A stretch of 64,000 nucleotides of DNA from Deltaproteobacteria bacterium (GCA_019310535.1 JAFDED010000006.1:26657-90656); one strand, 5' to 3'; positions 54,004-63,907 are shown, counted from the first letter of the stretch. Notes: generated by a model from the letters alone, not told the origin. A program made the numbers and translations.

Positions 54004-55986
54004 TTACACGGAAGGCTTTTCAACTGTGGCTTCTCTTGCTTCTTTCTTCAGCTCGTCATCCGGATGGACTTTCCTCGTGTGAAGCAGAAAATGAGCAGTC
54101 CCGAAGACCAGCAGCATTCCAAAGCCCAGCCAGGAATAGGCCTCGCTTGGATGAAATATGAGGATCGCCCCTGATAAACAGATCGCCCTTCCCAGCCAGT
54201 TTACCCGATTCATGAAGAATCCGTCGAAAAACATGGTCATTCCGAACATGCCAATGAGCAGTAGCATATTAAAATGCAGTGCGCCCAGTGAATTTTTTGC
54301 CAAATTGAGAATCACCGGTTGGTATAAAAAATAAAACGGGAGGAGGAAGCCGGGCAGGGCCAGGCGTATCGCATTAAGCGCCGTCCCCAGGTATGCGCCT
54401 CCTGAAATGCCCACAGCTACCAGCACGCCAATTGCCACGGGAGGTGTAAGCGCAGAAATGATGGCAAAATAAAAGACAAACATATGAACTGATAATATGG
54501 GGAACCCGAACTTTATCAATGCCGGCGCCGAAAGCAGGACCGCCAGGAGATACGCTCCCGGGGTAGGCATCCCCATGCCGAAAAACAGGGTGAGGAGGGC
54601 CACAAGGGAGAGGAGGATCAGCGCGTTGCCCCCTGCCAGATCAACAATCGCATAGCTCAACCGCTGGCCGAAGCCGGTGACTGTGAACATCTCCACGATT
54701 ATCCCCATGGTTCCCAGGACGATACCCAGTTTGGCCCCCTCACGGGCACCCGAAACCAGGCCCCTGAAAATCGAACGTCCAAATTGCATTATCCCGGTGC
54801 CTCTGCCTAGTAGCCTCGATAGTATTGTGTGAACCAGTCCAACCACCAACAGGCTCATATTAGCGTAAAGCACCGCTTTGGCGGGCGTCTCGCCGATCAA
54901 GATACGCCAAGTCAGAATTATTACGGGGATAAGCAGGTGCCCGTGCTCTTTTAAGACGTCTTTTCCGCGCACAAGACTTTCCCCGTCGTCCTGTTTTATC
55001 AATGAGAATTTCCTTTTACGGCTGCGGACCATCACAGCGAAGGATAAATTCACATAATAGACAATGGCCGGAAGAAACGCTGCGATGACGATTTGGGCAT
55101 AAGGAATGTTGGTCAAACCAGCGATGAGAAATGCGCTCACTCCCATGACAGGCGGCATGATCTGTCCCCCCGTGGAAGCCACAGTCTCCACAGCTCCTGC
55201 AAAATTAGGATGGTACCCGCGGCGTTTCATCATGGGAATAGTAAAAGCCCCTGTAATGGCGACGTTCGCCGCCGTTGAACCGGAGATCATGCCCATCATG
55301 CTGCTGGAAATGACCGCTGTCTGGGCCGCTCCCGAGCGGAAGCGCACGTTCACCATGATGCTGATCTTCTCAATGAGTTGTGCGCCTCCAACGGCCTGAA
55401 GCAGCGCCCCGAAAAGGATAAAGTGGACGATCATGGTCGCCGACAGGCCTGTCAGGCTACCCAGCGTCCCCATGAAGTACGTGCTGCTATACCCTGTCAG
55501 CCTGGGATAATCTATGCCCGAGTGAAAGAGAAAGCCGCCCAGATGTTGACCAAATAAGGCATATAAAAGAGTGATCAGTGTCAACAACGGGACAACAAAG
55601 CCCCATTCCCGCCAGGTCGCCCCCAACACCACAGCAACCATGATTGTTCCCACCACCACGTCGCCGGTGGAGGGAACACCGATTCGTTCCACCATGTTGA
55701 GATAATCCATAAAGAAATAGAACGTGATGACCAGCGAAATCAGGGCAAGGCCCAGCCAAAACCAGGAGGCCCAAGGCTTGGGGGTGTCTTTTCTGATGAA
55801 GGAAGCAAAGAAGAGGATGGTTGCGGCCAGGCCAAGGTGCAAAACCTTGAGTTCATCAATGGAAAAAGGGAGCCGCCAAATGGCATATATATGCAACAGA
55901 ATCCATGAAACACAGACGATTTCGAGAAACCGTGTCAACCATTTTCCTTCGGCGGAGGTGTTCCTGATATCGCTTTGCAGCCCCAT
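54004..55986 (-). CDS. TRAP transporter fused permease (TAXI type)
   Basis: 660 residues with about 17 membrane segments. An N-terminal DctQ-like part is fused to a DctM-like part (STYFMGTLGSLTGLSATMIV, MGMISGSTAANVAITGAFTIPMMKRRG, GMGMPTPGAYLLAVL, TPPVAIGVLVAVGISGG). Fused permeases of this kind work with TAXI binding proteins, and one lies directly upstream. CAGGAGAAACC precedes the ATG. The substrate is unknown but should feed the methyltransferase cluster upstream on the same strand. Confidence 0.92.
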   Translation of the reverse strand: MGLQSDIRNTSAEGKWLTRFLEIVCVSWILLHIYAIWRLPFSIDELKVLHLGLAATILFFASFIRKDTPKPWASWFWLGLALISLVITFYFFMDYLNMVERIGVPSTGDVVVGTIMVAVVLGATWREWGFVVPLLTLITLLYALFGQHLGGFLFHSGIDYPRLTGYSSTYFMGTLGSLTGLSATMIVHFILFGALLQAVGGAQLIEKISIMVNVRFRSGAAQTAVISSSMMGMISGSTAANVAITGAFTIPMMKRRGYHPNFAGAVETVASTGGQIMPPVMGVSAFLIAGLTNIPYAQIVIAAFLPAIVYYVNLSFAVMVRSRKRKFSLIKQDDGESLVRGKDVLKEHGHLLIPVIILTWRILIGETPAKAVLYANMSLLVVGLVHTILSRLLGRGTGIMQFGRSIFRGLVSGAREGAKLGIVLGTMGIIVEMFTVTGFGQRLSYAIVDLAGGNALILLSLVALLTLFFGMGMPTPGAYLLAVLLSAPALIKFGFPILSVHMFVFYFAIISALTPPVAIGVLVAVGISGGAYLGTALNAIRLALPGFLLPFYFLYQPVILNLAKNSLGALHFNMLLLIGMFGMTMFFDGFFMNRVNWLGRAICLSGAILIFHPSEAYSWLGFGMLLVFGTAHFLLHTRKVHPDDELKKEAREATVEKPSV

Positions 55987-56124
55987 TCGGTTTCTCCTGA
56001 GCGGAAGCCAATGAAAGGGTCATGCCGGTGCAATTTGTGGTATTTATAGTCTAAATGTTCGCCGCCGGGGCATTGGGACTCCCCGACGGCGAACATGTCG
56101 AAGATAATTTCCCATGTCTGGCTC

Positions 56125-57120
56125 TCAGCGTTTCCCGATCATAAGATCGTCTCTCCAGACCCCTTTTTCCTTGAAGTAACGCACGGCTCCCGGATGAACG
56201 GGATACCCCGGCAACAGCCACTTGGTGGAGTTTTGGATGGTGGTGGCATCGGAGACCTTGCTGATGGAGTGAAGCTCATCAACGTGATCGAGCACTGCTT
56301 TGCAAAACGAATAAATGGTTTTGTCATCCACTGCGGCTGATGATAAACCGATGCCGCTGAGTCCGGGCGAGGGCATATCCCTGGTTAAGCCCTTGTAAGC
56401 TTTTTTCGGTAGAGTTGTTACGATGATCCCTCCGTTGCGTTTATTCGCCCGCTTCATCACCTCCAGATCCAGCTCCAGGACCCTGTAAGGCTTGCGCGCG
56501 GCCAGGTCGATCATGATGGGGTGTGGTTTGCCGCCGGGAAAATTCCCGGGGAATGCCACGATGATCCCGTCCACCAGAGCGTTCATGGATGCCCGGAAGG
56601 AGAGGTAGTTCTTCTTCAGGTCCTTGAGTATTCCGTATTCCTCCATGATGAACCGATACATGGCCTCGGTGCCGGAGCCTTTCTTGATCAGCGAAACCGG
56701 CTTCCCCTTCAGGTCGTAATACGTTTTCAATCCTGAATCAGCCAAAGTCACCATTGGCAAGCTCCAGGCTGTCCAGGAGAAGACCTGCCAGGGCTCCATT
56801 TTTTTCTTGTATGGCTTGCTCGCCGACCAGGCGGCCACAATTTCCAAGCCTGTCCCATGGGCCAGCTCGATCTTTTTCTGATCCAGTAGCATAACGTCCT
56901 CAGTGCTCCCCCCTGTTGATAGCGAAGAGGCCTTCAGGTCGGAAGCGTATTTGCTAGCCAGAAAAGCACAAGCCTCCCAGTGGATGTACCCCGAGCTACC
57001 CAGTGAAGCTGAGCCTATGCGAAAAAGCTTTTTCTCAGCCATTGCCGCCCCGGGCAATAACAGGCATGCGGCCACAAGCAAACAGACAATCTTTCCAAAC
57101 TTTTGAGTTTCTCTGATCAT
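56125..57120 (-). CDS. TAXI family TRAP transporter substrate-binding protein
   Basis: 331 residues. The signal peptide (LVAACLLLPGAAMAEKK) ends near residue 29. RIGSASLGSSGYIHWEACAF is the TAXI start, followed by GSGTEAMYRFIMEEY. TAXI proteins deliver ligands such as glutamate or other carboxylates to fused TRAP permeases. AAGGAAGGAGGG precedes the ATG. The permease gene follows 138 bases on. It lies downstream of the methyltransferase cluster in the same direction. Confidence 0.9.
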   Translation of the reverse strand: MIRETQKFGKIVCLLVAACLLLPGAAMAEKKLFRIGSASLGSSGYIHWEACAFLASKYASDLKASSLSTGGSTEDVMLLDQKKIELAHGTGLEIVAAWSASKPYKKKMEPWQVFSWTAWSLPMVTLADSGLKTYYDLKGKPVSLIKKGSGTEAMYRFIMEEYGILKDLKKNYLSFRASMNALVDGIIVAFPGNFPGGKPHPIMIDLAARKPYRVLELDLEVMKRANKRNGGIIVTTLPKKAYKGLTRDMPSPGLSGIGLSSAAVDDKTIYSFCKAVLDHVDELHSISKVSDATTIQNSTKWLLPGYPVHPGAVRYFKEKGVWRDDLMIGKR

Positions 57121-57228
57121 AACGTCCCTCCTTCCTTCCTTCCTTAAGATGGCAAGGCTATGGTCCTTGCTGTGATCAGGGTGCTGGATAGGGAATCATG
57201 TCCAGCGGTTTAACGCCTTCAAGTAACT

Positions 57229-58695
57229 TTATACAGTGCTTGCTCCTTGTTCTTTATCCGCGCGATCGACTATTGCCTTGAGTTCATCCGTGAGTTTCTC
57301 GGACATGGGCTCCGGGTGATGTTCCGCCAGGATTTTGCGAACTCTTTCCCGCACCCTGTCTTCAATCCTCAATGAGCCTCTCGCCTTCCATGACTCGTAA
57401 TCGAAACGATCTATCAGTCCGGGTGCCCAATGCTCGGTCCGGAAGTGCTGGAACGTGTGTTCGCAACTGAGGAATTGCCCGCCGGGTCCGACTTGATGGA
57501 TTACGTCCACGCCAAGGGTGTCGGGGTTCACCGAGATTCCTCTCCCGATGCGTTTGAGCATGGCTATGATCTCGTCGCACAGCACGAGCATCTCGTACGA
57601 TCCGTTCAGCCCGCTGTCCAGGTATCCCACGTCATGGATAAGGCTGGCTCCGGACAGCATGGCTGAGAACAGGGAAGTGGTTGCTTCGGCGGCCGCCTGC
57701 GCATCCACCACCTTGGCGTCCGAACACCCCCCCGTAGAAAACATGGGGAGGCCCAGCCAGCGGGAGATGTCGGTGCTGGCCGCGGAGGCCAGACTGAGTT
57801 CAGGCGCGCCGTAAGAGTATGCGGAAGTCCGCAAGTCCATGATGGTCTGGACGCCTCCCATGATAATTGGCGTCCCGGGGTTCTTCACCTGGGCCATTAC
57901 CAGCCCCAGTAATGTCTCGGCCAAATCCTGGGCCAGCATGGCCGCCAGGGTGGCCGGCGCGGTGCCTCCGGCGCTGGGACAGGGCGTATAGATTATGGGG
58001 ATGTGTTTCTCCGCGCCGAACAGGAGCTTCTCGACGGCCGTGCGGGTATGCTTCAGCGGAGAAGTGGGTTCGATGTATATGGCGAAAAGCGGGTTGAGCC
58101 GCAGTTCTTCCTCTCCCCCGCGGATGCGGCAGGCCATATCATGCAGGTCACTCAGCCCCCGGCCGTCCACGGCGGTGAGAACCAGCGGCTTGGTAATATT
58201 GGTTACCATCGCCATGAACTGGTGTCTGTCATACGTCTGGTGGTGGGGAACATCGGAGACCAGACCCACGGACATGAAGAAATCTATCTGCTCCAGTGCA
58301 TCGGCCAGCCGGGCCGCGTCCTCCACGTCCCGGCGGGTGTATCGTCTGCGCTTTCCTGTGTCCGCATCATAAATATACGGGCAGTCCGAACCGGTGCCGA
58401 AATAAACCTCGTTGTTCTGGAGATGGATGCTCCGGTTTCCATTGCGCCCGGACAGGGTGATCCGCCCGGGACACGAGGCCAGGGCCTGCTTGACCATGGA
58501 CGGAGGGACCTTAACCAGGTTCCCGTCGGAGATCACCGCTCCTCCTTTTCTCAGGATTTCCACCCCCTCCTCGTGAAACACCCGCGCGCCCGTCCGCTGC
58601 ATGATCTCCAGAGCGGCGGAGTAAATCATTTCTATCTGATCAATGGAAAGCACACGAAAAGACGGCGTGGCATGGATTGCTTGATTCATTCTCAT
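57229..58695 (-). CDS. MttB-family corrinoid-dependent methyltransferase (non-pyrrolysine)
   Basis: 488 residues. The start (IDQIEMIYSAALEIMQRTGARV) and the barrel blocks (NEVYFGTGSDCPYIYD, YIEPTSPLKHT, GTAPATLAAMLAQ, GGVQTIMDLRT, SGASLIHDVGYLDSGL) match trimethylamine methyltransferase homologues. There is no in-frame UAG, so it belongs to the large non-pyrrolysine group, whose known members demethylate quaternary amines such as glycine betaine, proline betaine or carnitine. The ATG at 58695 follows AGGAGG. The cognate corrinoid protein lies just upstream. The substrate is unknown. Confidence 0.88.
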   Translation of the reverse strand: MRMNQAIHATPSFRVLSIDQIEMIYSAALEIMQRTGARVFHEEGVEILRKGGAVISDGNLVKVPPSMVKQALASCPGRITLSGRNGNRSIHLQNNEVYFGTGSDCPYIYDADTGKRRRYTRRDVEDAARLADALEQIDFFMSVGLVSDVPHHQTYDRHQFMAMVTNITKPLVLTAVDGRGLSDLHDMACRIRGGEEELRLNPLFAIYIEPTSPLKHTRTAVEKLLFGAEKHIPIIYTPCPSAGGTAPATLAAMLAQDLAETLLGLVMAQVKNPGTPIIMGGVQTIMDLRTSAYSYGAPELSLASAASTDISRWLGLPMFSTGGCSDAKVVDAQAAAEATTSLFSAMLSGASLIHDVGYLDSGLNGSYEMLVLCDEIIAMLKRIGRGISVNPDTLGVDVIHQVGPGGQFLSCEHTFQHFRTEHWAPGLIDRFDYESWKARGSLRIEDRVRERVRKILAEHHPEPMSEKLTDELKAIVDRADKEQGASTV

Positions 58696-58727
58696 GGGTT
58701 TTCCTCCTGATTGCGCCATGGCGCGTG

Positions 58728-59363
58728 TTAGCCGATCAGATCCCGGGCCAGTTCCATGGTCGCACCGGCATTGGGGCCGTACCCGTCACTACCGATTTCC
58801 CGGGCAAATTCCATGTTCACCGGCGCGCCACCAACAATCACACGGACGCTGTCTTTAAGTCCCGCCTCTTTAAGAGCATCAACGGTTTCTTTCATGAAGG
58901 GCATCGTGGTGGTCAAAAGGGCCGACATACCCAGTAATTGCGGTTTGTGTTCACGGACGGCGTTTACGAACTTCTCCGGCGCCACATCCACACCCAGATC
59001 CACTACATGGAAACCGCCGCCCTCAAGCATCATGCCCACCAGATTTTTCCCGATGTCATGCAGGTCGCCCTTCACGGTCCCAATGATAACAGTTCTCCCC
59101 AATTTGCCTCCCCCGGTCTCCACAAGCCGTGGCTGCAGGATTTCCATGGCCTTCTTCATGCAATCCGCGGAACGGATAACCTCAGGGATGAACATCTCGC
59201 AGTCGCGGAATCTCTTTCCCACAACCTCCATGCCTTTCATCAGGCCATCTTCCAATACACTATCCGGGGTGAACTGCTCAATCGCCTCCCGGACAAGAGA
59301 CTCGATGCCGGATCGATCCCCGTTGATTAGGGTCTGTGCTATTTTATCCAATAGCCGTGTCAT
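58728..59363 (-). CDS. Corrinoid protein of a methyltransferase system (MtbC/MttC-like)
   Basis: 211 residues. The N-terminal helical cap (about 1-85) is followed by the B12-binding Rossmann domain with DLHDIGKNLVGMML, the DxHxxG motif that supplies the lower cobalt ligand. GMSALLTTTMPFMKETVDAL and VIVGGAPVN complete it. It accepts a methyl group on Co(I) from the MttB-like enzyme encoded 32 bases downstream and passes it on. AAAGGAGGTC precedes the ATG. No corrinoid reactivase (RamA/RACE) is evident nearby; the FAD/Fe-S protein upstream may substitute. Confidence 0.93.
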   Translation of the reverse strand: MTRLLDKIAQTLINGDRSGIESLVREAIEQFTPDSVLEDGLMKGMEVVGKRFRDCEMFIPEVIRSADCMKKAMEILQPRLVETGGGKLGRTVIIGTVKGDLHDIGKNLVGMMLEGGGFHVVDLGVDVAPEKFVNAVREHKPQLLGMSALLTTTMPFMKETVDALKEAGLKDSVRVIVGGAPVNMEFAREIGSDGYGPNAGATMELARDLIG

Positions 59364-59517
59364 TATTGACCTCCTTTGAGCATAAAAAACGGATTCATAA
59401 TATAAAAACCGCTAACCCTGACATGCCCGGGTTAAAAAGAATAGATGCAAAGTGAGACCCTACGCTCTCATGAACTCACAACAATATTTCCGCATACAAA
59501 AGCAGCGTAGAGAGGCT

Positions 59518-61104
59518 TTACCTGACAAGGAAAGGGATCTCCACACGGAGGGCCTCCACGGGGCAAACGATCTCGCACGGGAGACAATACCAGCACGTCT
59601 GATTGGGGCCGTATGGATCACCGCATTTCAAGCATCGCTCTGCCTCGCGGATGACCCGCGCACGTGAAAAGCCAAGCTCCACCTCCCGGAAATCCCTTCG
59701 ATCATCAGGCGATATTTTAGGCATACGGGTGCGATGCCGCCTGACAGCACCTGTGGTATCCACCTCGAAATTGGTGATGAACGGGCCATCGAGATAGTTC
59801 CGGCCCCAATGAAGTCCCTCGCCGGAAAGATAACGATCTATGGAGATGGCCGCTTCCTTGCCGTCGGCCATGGCATCGATCACAGTCTTAGGGCCTCTCA
59901 GGGCATCCCCGCCGGCGAAGACATGAGGAATTGACGTTTGCAGGGTCACAGGATCTGCTGCCAGGAGCCCTTTCCGTGTCAAGCCTTTCATTCCCCGGGC
60001 ATAGCCCACGTCGGCGGACTGACCGATTGCCACGATTACTTCGTCGGCCGCATCGCGCCTGGTGATGGAAGGGTCCATGCGAGGGCGAAACCGGCCGTGC
60101 TCGTCGAAAACTGACAGACACCTGGCGAATGTCACCGCCTCAACCGCGCCATTACGGTGTTCAAAGGCAAGGGGTCCCCACCCGTTGACGATCTCGACCC
60201 CCTCCTCCAGAGCATCCCGTACCTCCCAGGGAAACGCGGGCATCTCATCCCGGGACTCGAGGCACACGATTACAACGTCTTTGCCCCCCGCCCGCCGGGC
60301 TGTCTGGGCTGCGTCAACCGCGGAATTTCCCCCTCCTATGACCACAACGCGGCCGGACAACTGCACTCGGCCCGAACGCGCACCCTTGAGAAAATCGAGG
60401 GCCGAATGAACCTGTACTGAATCTTCTCCTTCCAGGTTGAGCCTCGGTGCAATGTGTGCACCCGTGGCCAGGAATACCGCGTCGTATTCCTGGACCAGTC
60501 GATTAAGGGAGACGTTCTTCCCCACTGGCACTCTGTACTTGAATTCCACGCCCAGGCGGGTAAGGAGTTCAAGCTCCCTGTCCAGTATTGCCGAGGGGAG
60601 TCTGAACTCGGGGATTCCCACGCGCAGCATTCCCCCTGCTTTGTCTAGGGCCTCGAACACGGTGACGCCGTAGCCCATCTGCGCCAGATCAAAGGATGCC
60701 ATCATGCCCGCAGGGCCGGAGCCCACCACGGCCACCCGCTGTGGACGGCGATGGGGCTTGGGCAAGTCGGGCCAGAGCTCTCGTTCATGGTCAGCCAAAA
60801 AACGTTTTATATCCCGGATAGCCACCGGCTCGCTGTCAAGATCGGTTCGCTTGCAGTGGCTTTCGCATGGATGAGAGCAAACCCGGCCGATGATTCCCGG
60901 AAAGGGGAGCCCTTTTCGCACTTCCGCCAGGGCATCGTCCACCTTCCCCTGGGCCAGCAGGTGGATGTACCCCTGGCAATTGGTGTGGATAGGACACGCG
61001 GCCCTGCAGGGGGCCAGCTTGAGCCGCAAGTTATCCAATATGCAAGTTTCAACGCACTCACCGCATACATAACATTTAGTTTTATCAATCACAATGTTGT
61101 CCAT
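59518..61104 (-). CDS. FAD/NAD(P)-dependent oxidoreductase with GltD-like core and Fe-S termini
   Basis: 528 residues. The N-terminus carries a cluster motif (KCYVCGECVETCILD) and then the GltD cysteine region (APCRAACPIHTNCQGYIHL, GRVCSHPCESHCKR). Two dinucleotide folds follow (VAVVGSGPAGMMASFDLAQM, VVVIGGGNSAVDAAQTARR) with AIGQSAD and VFAGGDAL. The tail has ERCLKCG and WYCLPCEIVCP. It should move electrons between NAD(P)H and Fe-S partners in the cytoplasm. The ATG at 61104 follows AGGGAAG. It sits 8 bases after the AprA-like gene's stop, probably coupled with it. Confidence 0.87.
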   Translation of the reverse strand: MDNIVIDKTKCYVCGECVETCILDNLRLKLAPCRAACPIHTNCQGYIHLLAQGKVDDALAEVRKGLPFPGIIGRVCSHPCESHCKRTDLDSEPVAIRDIKRFLADHERELWPDLPKPHRRPQRVAVVGSGPAGMMASFDLAQMGYGVTVFEALDKAGGMLRVGIPEFRLPSAILDRELELLTRLGVEFKYRVPVGKNVSLNRLVQEYDAVFLATGAHIAPRLNLEGEDSVQVHSALDFLKGARSGRVQLSGRVVVIGGGNSAVDAAQTARRAGGKDVVIVCLESRDEMPAFPWEVRDALEEGVEIVNGWGPLAFEHRNGAVEAVTFARCLSVFDEHGRFRPRMDPSITRRDAADEVIVAIGQSADVGYARGMKGLTRKGLLAADPVTLQTSIPHVFAGGDALRGPKTVIDAMADGKEAAISIDRYLSGEGLHWGRNYLDGPFITNFEVDTTGAVRRHRTRMPKISPDDRRDFREVELGFSRARVIREAERCLKCGDPYGPNQTCWYCLPCEIVCPVEALRVEIPFLVR

Positions 61105-61169
61105 AAGAACTTCCCTTTTTTCCATTTCAAAGACCGGCGTGGAATTTCCTGCCTTCACCAATGTGGCTT

Positions 61170-62834
61170 CTAATCTGCATAGGGATTGTCGATGTCCCGG
61201 TATGCCACTGAAACCTCAGGGCTCCCGCGGGAGAGGAACAGGTCTATGTGTCGAACCCAGCGGCTATTGTCAGCATGAGGATAATCGGTGCGGTAATGGA
61301 AGAACCCCCAACGGCTCTCCTTTCGCTCCAGGGAGGCCGTGGCTGAGAGCAGGGCACACTGAATAATGTTGTCGTTTTCCAGCACTTTGGTCATGTCGTG
61401 CACCCCGCGAACTTCGACCTGGTGGAAGAGCTGTTCTTGAAATTGCGCCATGAACTCAAGCCCTGTGGTCAATTTTGTTTCGTTTTTAGGCGGTATCAGG
61501 TAATCATTAATGAAGCGGCGCACCTTGTACTCGAACTCTTGGATTCCAATACCACGGCCCTTTTGCTGGAGAATTCCCTGTATCTTCCGTCGGACCGCAT
61601 CCACCTGGGTTTCATCCACAAGGCCCGGGGGTTGCCGGTGTGCGAACTCCGTGGCGTTCTCCGCCGCCACTTCCCCGAAAACAAAAGCACCGGTGAGAAA
61701 CTGCCGTGGGACGCTGGCCGTGTCTCCCGCGCAAAAGAGGCCCGGCAGGGTGGTTCCGGCCTTCTGATCCACAACCAGGCCCGCCATCCCATGTCCGCCG
61801 CATAAAAAGCACTCGGTGGGATGGAGTTCGATGTCGTTACGGCGAAAGTCGATACCCCGGCCTTGAAAGAATCGCTGTTCCGCAGGGCGTTCCACGGAGA
61901 AAAGTATTTCCTCGATTTCCCTTACTTTGTCTTCGGGCAGGTCGCTCATGCGGATGGAGAGGGGACCCCGGTTCTCGAAGCAGTGCATCATCATGTTCTT
62001 TATGTTGGAATCGGTACTGTCCAGTTCTTTCTTAAGGCCGTCCAAGAGCTTGCCCCCGCGGGTGAGCACGATGTAGAGGAGTGGAGCGTTCATGTCCTTG
62101 ATGATGGGGTAGATCAGGGTGTGCTCGAAACCGGTAAGAAGGGCTCCCGCGCGGTAGGCCATGGCATAACCATCCCCTGTATTGCCGGGAAAGTCGAATG
62201 TCCCGTAGAGATAGCCGGAGTTGGGCAGGCCGAAGCGGGCCACTCCGCCGTTGCTGAGAATAACCGCGCGGGCATGGCAGACTACTAATTCACCGGATCT
62301 CACGTTGACTCCCACGGCGCCGACTACCCTGTCCCCATCGGTCAGGAGTTCCACCGCCATGGTGCGGTTCACCACCGTCACACCGGCGTCCATAGCCCGC
62401 TGTGAGACGATACGCTTCAACTCAGGCTCAGCCATGTGAACCAGGAACTTGCCTTTTGGGTGAACCTTGAGCATTCCGTAGTTGCCGTCAGCATCCTTCG
62501 GAAAGTAGACCCCCCATTTCTCCAGCTTTTTAAGTATCCCGAAACTTCGCTCGGCCATGAGCCGGCTCGGGGACTGATCTATGATCTTTTCGTTGGCAAT
62601 AGTGGTGGACTCAACGTACAGCTCGGGAGTGGACACTCCGGGTACAGCAACGACATTGAGGGCGTCCATCCCCCTGGCAATGGAGCCGCTGTACCGGAAA
62701 TCCCCCTTTTCAAACAGCACCACCCGCTGGCCCGGATCCAGCTCGCGGGCACGATGGCATGCCATGCTTCCCGCGCTCCCTCCGCCGATAACAAGCACAT
62801 CCGCATCTAAACGACGTTCTCTGTATGTTTCCAT
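61170..62834 (-). CDS. FAD-binding oxidoreductase, fumarate reductase/AprA-like
   Basis: 554 residues. The start is ADVLVIGGGSAGSMACHRAR, then a capping domain and LPGLFCAGDTASVPRQF (the second FAD block), ending SRWVRHIDLFLSRG. The sequence is nearer to adenylylsulfate reductase alpha than to SdhA: it lacks the SHSATAQGG histidine and has FRYSGSIARGMDALN instead. The ATG follows GAGGAAATTC. It lies upstream of the GltD-like gene and in one strand-line with the methyltransferase, so it may act on the demethylation substrate or product. True sulfate reduction is not implied, as aprB is absent. Confidence 0.85.
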   Translation of the reverse strand: METYRERRLDADVLVIGGGSAGSMACHRARELDPGQRVVLFEKGDFRYSGSIARGMDALNVVAVPGVSTPELYVESTTIANEKIIDQSPSRLMAERSFGILKKLEKWGVYFPKDADGNYGMLKVHPKGKFLVHMAEPELKRIVSQRAMDAGVTVVNRTMAVELLTDGDRVVGAVGVNVRSGELVVCHARAVILSNGGVARFGLPNSGYLYGTFDFPGNTGDGYAMAYRAGALLTGFEHTLIYPIIKDMNAPLLYIVLTRGGKLLDGLKKELDSTDSNIKNMMMHCFENRGPLSIRMSDLPEDKVREIEEILFSVERPAEQRFFQGRGIDFRRNDIELHPTECFLCGGHGMAGLVVDQKAGTTLPGLFCAGDTASVPRQFLTGAFVFGEVAAENATEFAHRQPPGLVDETQVDAVRRKIQGILQQKGRGIGIQEFEYKVRRFINDYLIPPKNETKLTTGLEFMAQFQEQLFHQVEVRGVHDMTKVLENDNIIQCALLSATASLERKESRWGFFHYRTDYPHADNSRWVRHIDLFLSRGSPEVSVAYRDIDNPYAD

Positions 62835-62977
62835 GAATTTCCTCTATCTCCAAACAGACTTTCAACCGATGCGCGTGAAGGGTTTCCGTTTGCCTTAAAG
62901 CAACCCCGCATCCGGTTGCCCTGACGAATTAGAAGCATTATACGATGAAATTATGTGTGAAAAGAGGAAACGTAAAC

Positions 62978-63796
62978 TCACATCCTGCTTCCAGCCGCGC
63001 GCTTGAAGCGCTTGAACTCATCAAGCACCACAACACGCTTATCCGCATCACTGGCCTGGGTTATGTCCATGTGGATTTCGTAACGACTCGCCAAAAACAG
63101 CGCCTTTCCACTTGCCACCGGCTTATTTTCTGCATTGTGGAGTATGGTTTCCCTTATCAGGACCGGTTCTCTTGTCGATACGTTCATGACCTCAGCGTCC
63201 CCATCCGCAATAATGCCTGCTCGAATTTGGACGGCCATGCGATGCACTGCTGTGTCTGGATAGCGGTTCAGTAAGGCCAGAAACGGCACTTCCCGCAAAT
63301 CTTGCCGAGAGAACCTTTGTCCGATGGAGAGCGGAACAAATCGCGTTTCCATCCCGATGACATTCCCTGCTATTGACCGCACACGCTTGAGTTTGTATGC
63401 CTGTTCCCTTTCTTCCAAACCCAGGTTTTTCCTGACTCGGGAAGGTGGGTATACCTTCCGAAACTCCTTGAACAGGATATCCATGTGGATATTCTTGCTC
63501 TCAATCAACTCTTCCATTGGGTACAGGGGGTCCAGCTTCTCCTGCATTTTGGGCTGGGCCACGAATGTTCCTTTGCCTTGATATTTCTGAATCAGGCCGT
63601 CCCACTCCAGTCGTAAAAAAGCCTGGCGGACAGTAAGACGACTGACCTGGTAGTGCTGGCATAATTCCGCCTCCGTTGGGAGTTTATCACCGGGGAGCAA
63701 ATCGCCGGAATGAATTTGGGATGCCACGATATCCGCGATCTGGATGTAAATAGGCTTATAACTGTTACGATCCAACGGAATAAATTTCATACCCAT
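62978..63796 (-). CDS. GntR-family regulator with UTRA domain (HutC subfamily)
   Basis: 272 residues. The winged HTH spans about 15-78 (KPIYIQIADIVASQIHSGDL, LPTEAELCQHYQVSRLTVRQ), followed by a UTRA ligand domain (EEREQAYKLKRVRSIAGNVI, ILHNAENKPVASGKALFLAS). It probably senses a metabolite of the cluster that follows on the same strand (62834 down to 54004). GGAG lies 5 bases before the ATG at 63796; a second ATG six bases on is possible. Confidence 0.9.
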   Translation of the reverse strand: MGMKFIPLDRNSYKPIYIQIADIVASQIHSGDLLPGDKLPTEAELCQHYQVSRLTVRQAFLRLEWDGLIQKYQGKGTFVAQPKMQEKLDPLYPMEELIESKNIHMDILFKEFRKVYPPSRVRKNLGLEEREQAYKLKRVRSIAGNVIGMETRFVPLSIGQRFSRQDLREVPFLALLNRYPDTAVHRMAVQIRAGIIADGDAEVMNVSTREPVLIRETILHNAENKPVASGKALFLASRYEIHMDITQASDADKRVVVLDEFKRFKRAAGSRM

Positions 63797-63841
63797 CTCT
63801 TCTCCTTTTTAATAAGGAAGGATAAACATAAATATATTATA

Positions 63842-63853
63842 TTGTCAATACAA
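63842..63853. promoter_or_regulatory. Candidate operator of the GntR regulator
   Basis: TTGTCAATACAA has TTGT and ACAA arms around four bases. On the minus strand it contains TTGACA about 50 bases upstream of the regulator's ATG, so binding there would block its own promoter. Confidence 0.35.
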
Positions 63854-63907
63854 ATTATTCCAGGAATTTCTCCAACAAATCATTATAAAATTTGAGCCTG
63901 TTCAATA

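Noticed and set aside
57229..58695. Pyrrolysine in the MttB-like methyltransferase
   Set aside because: The frame has no internal TAG; it belongs to the non-pyrrolysine branch.
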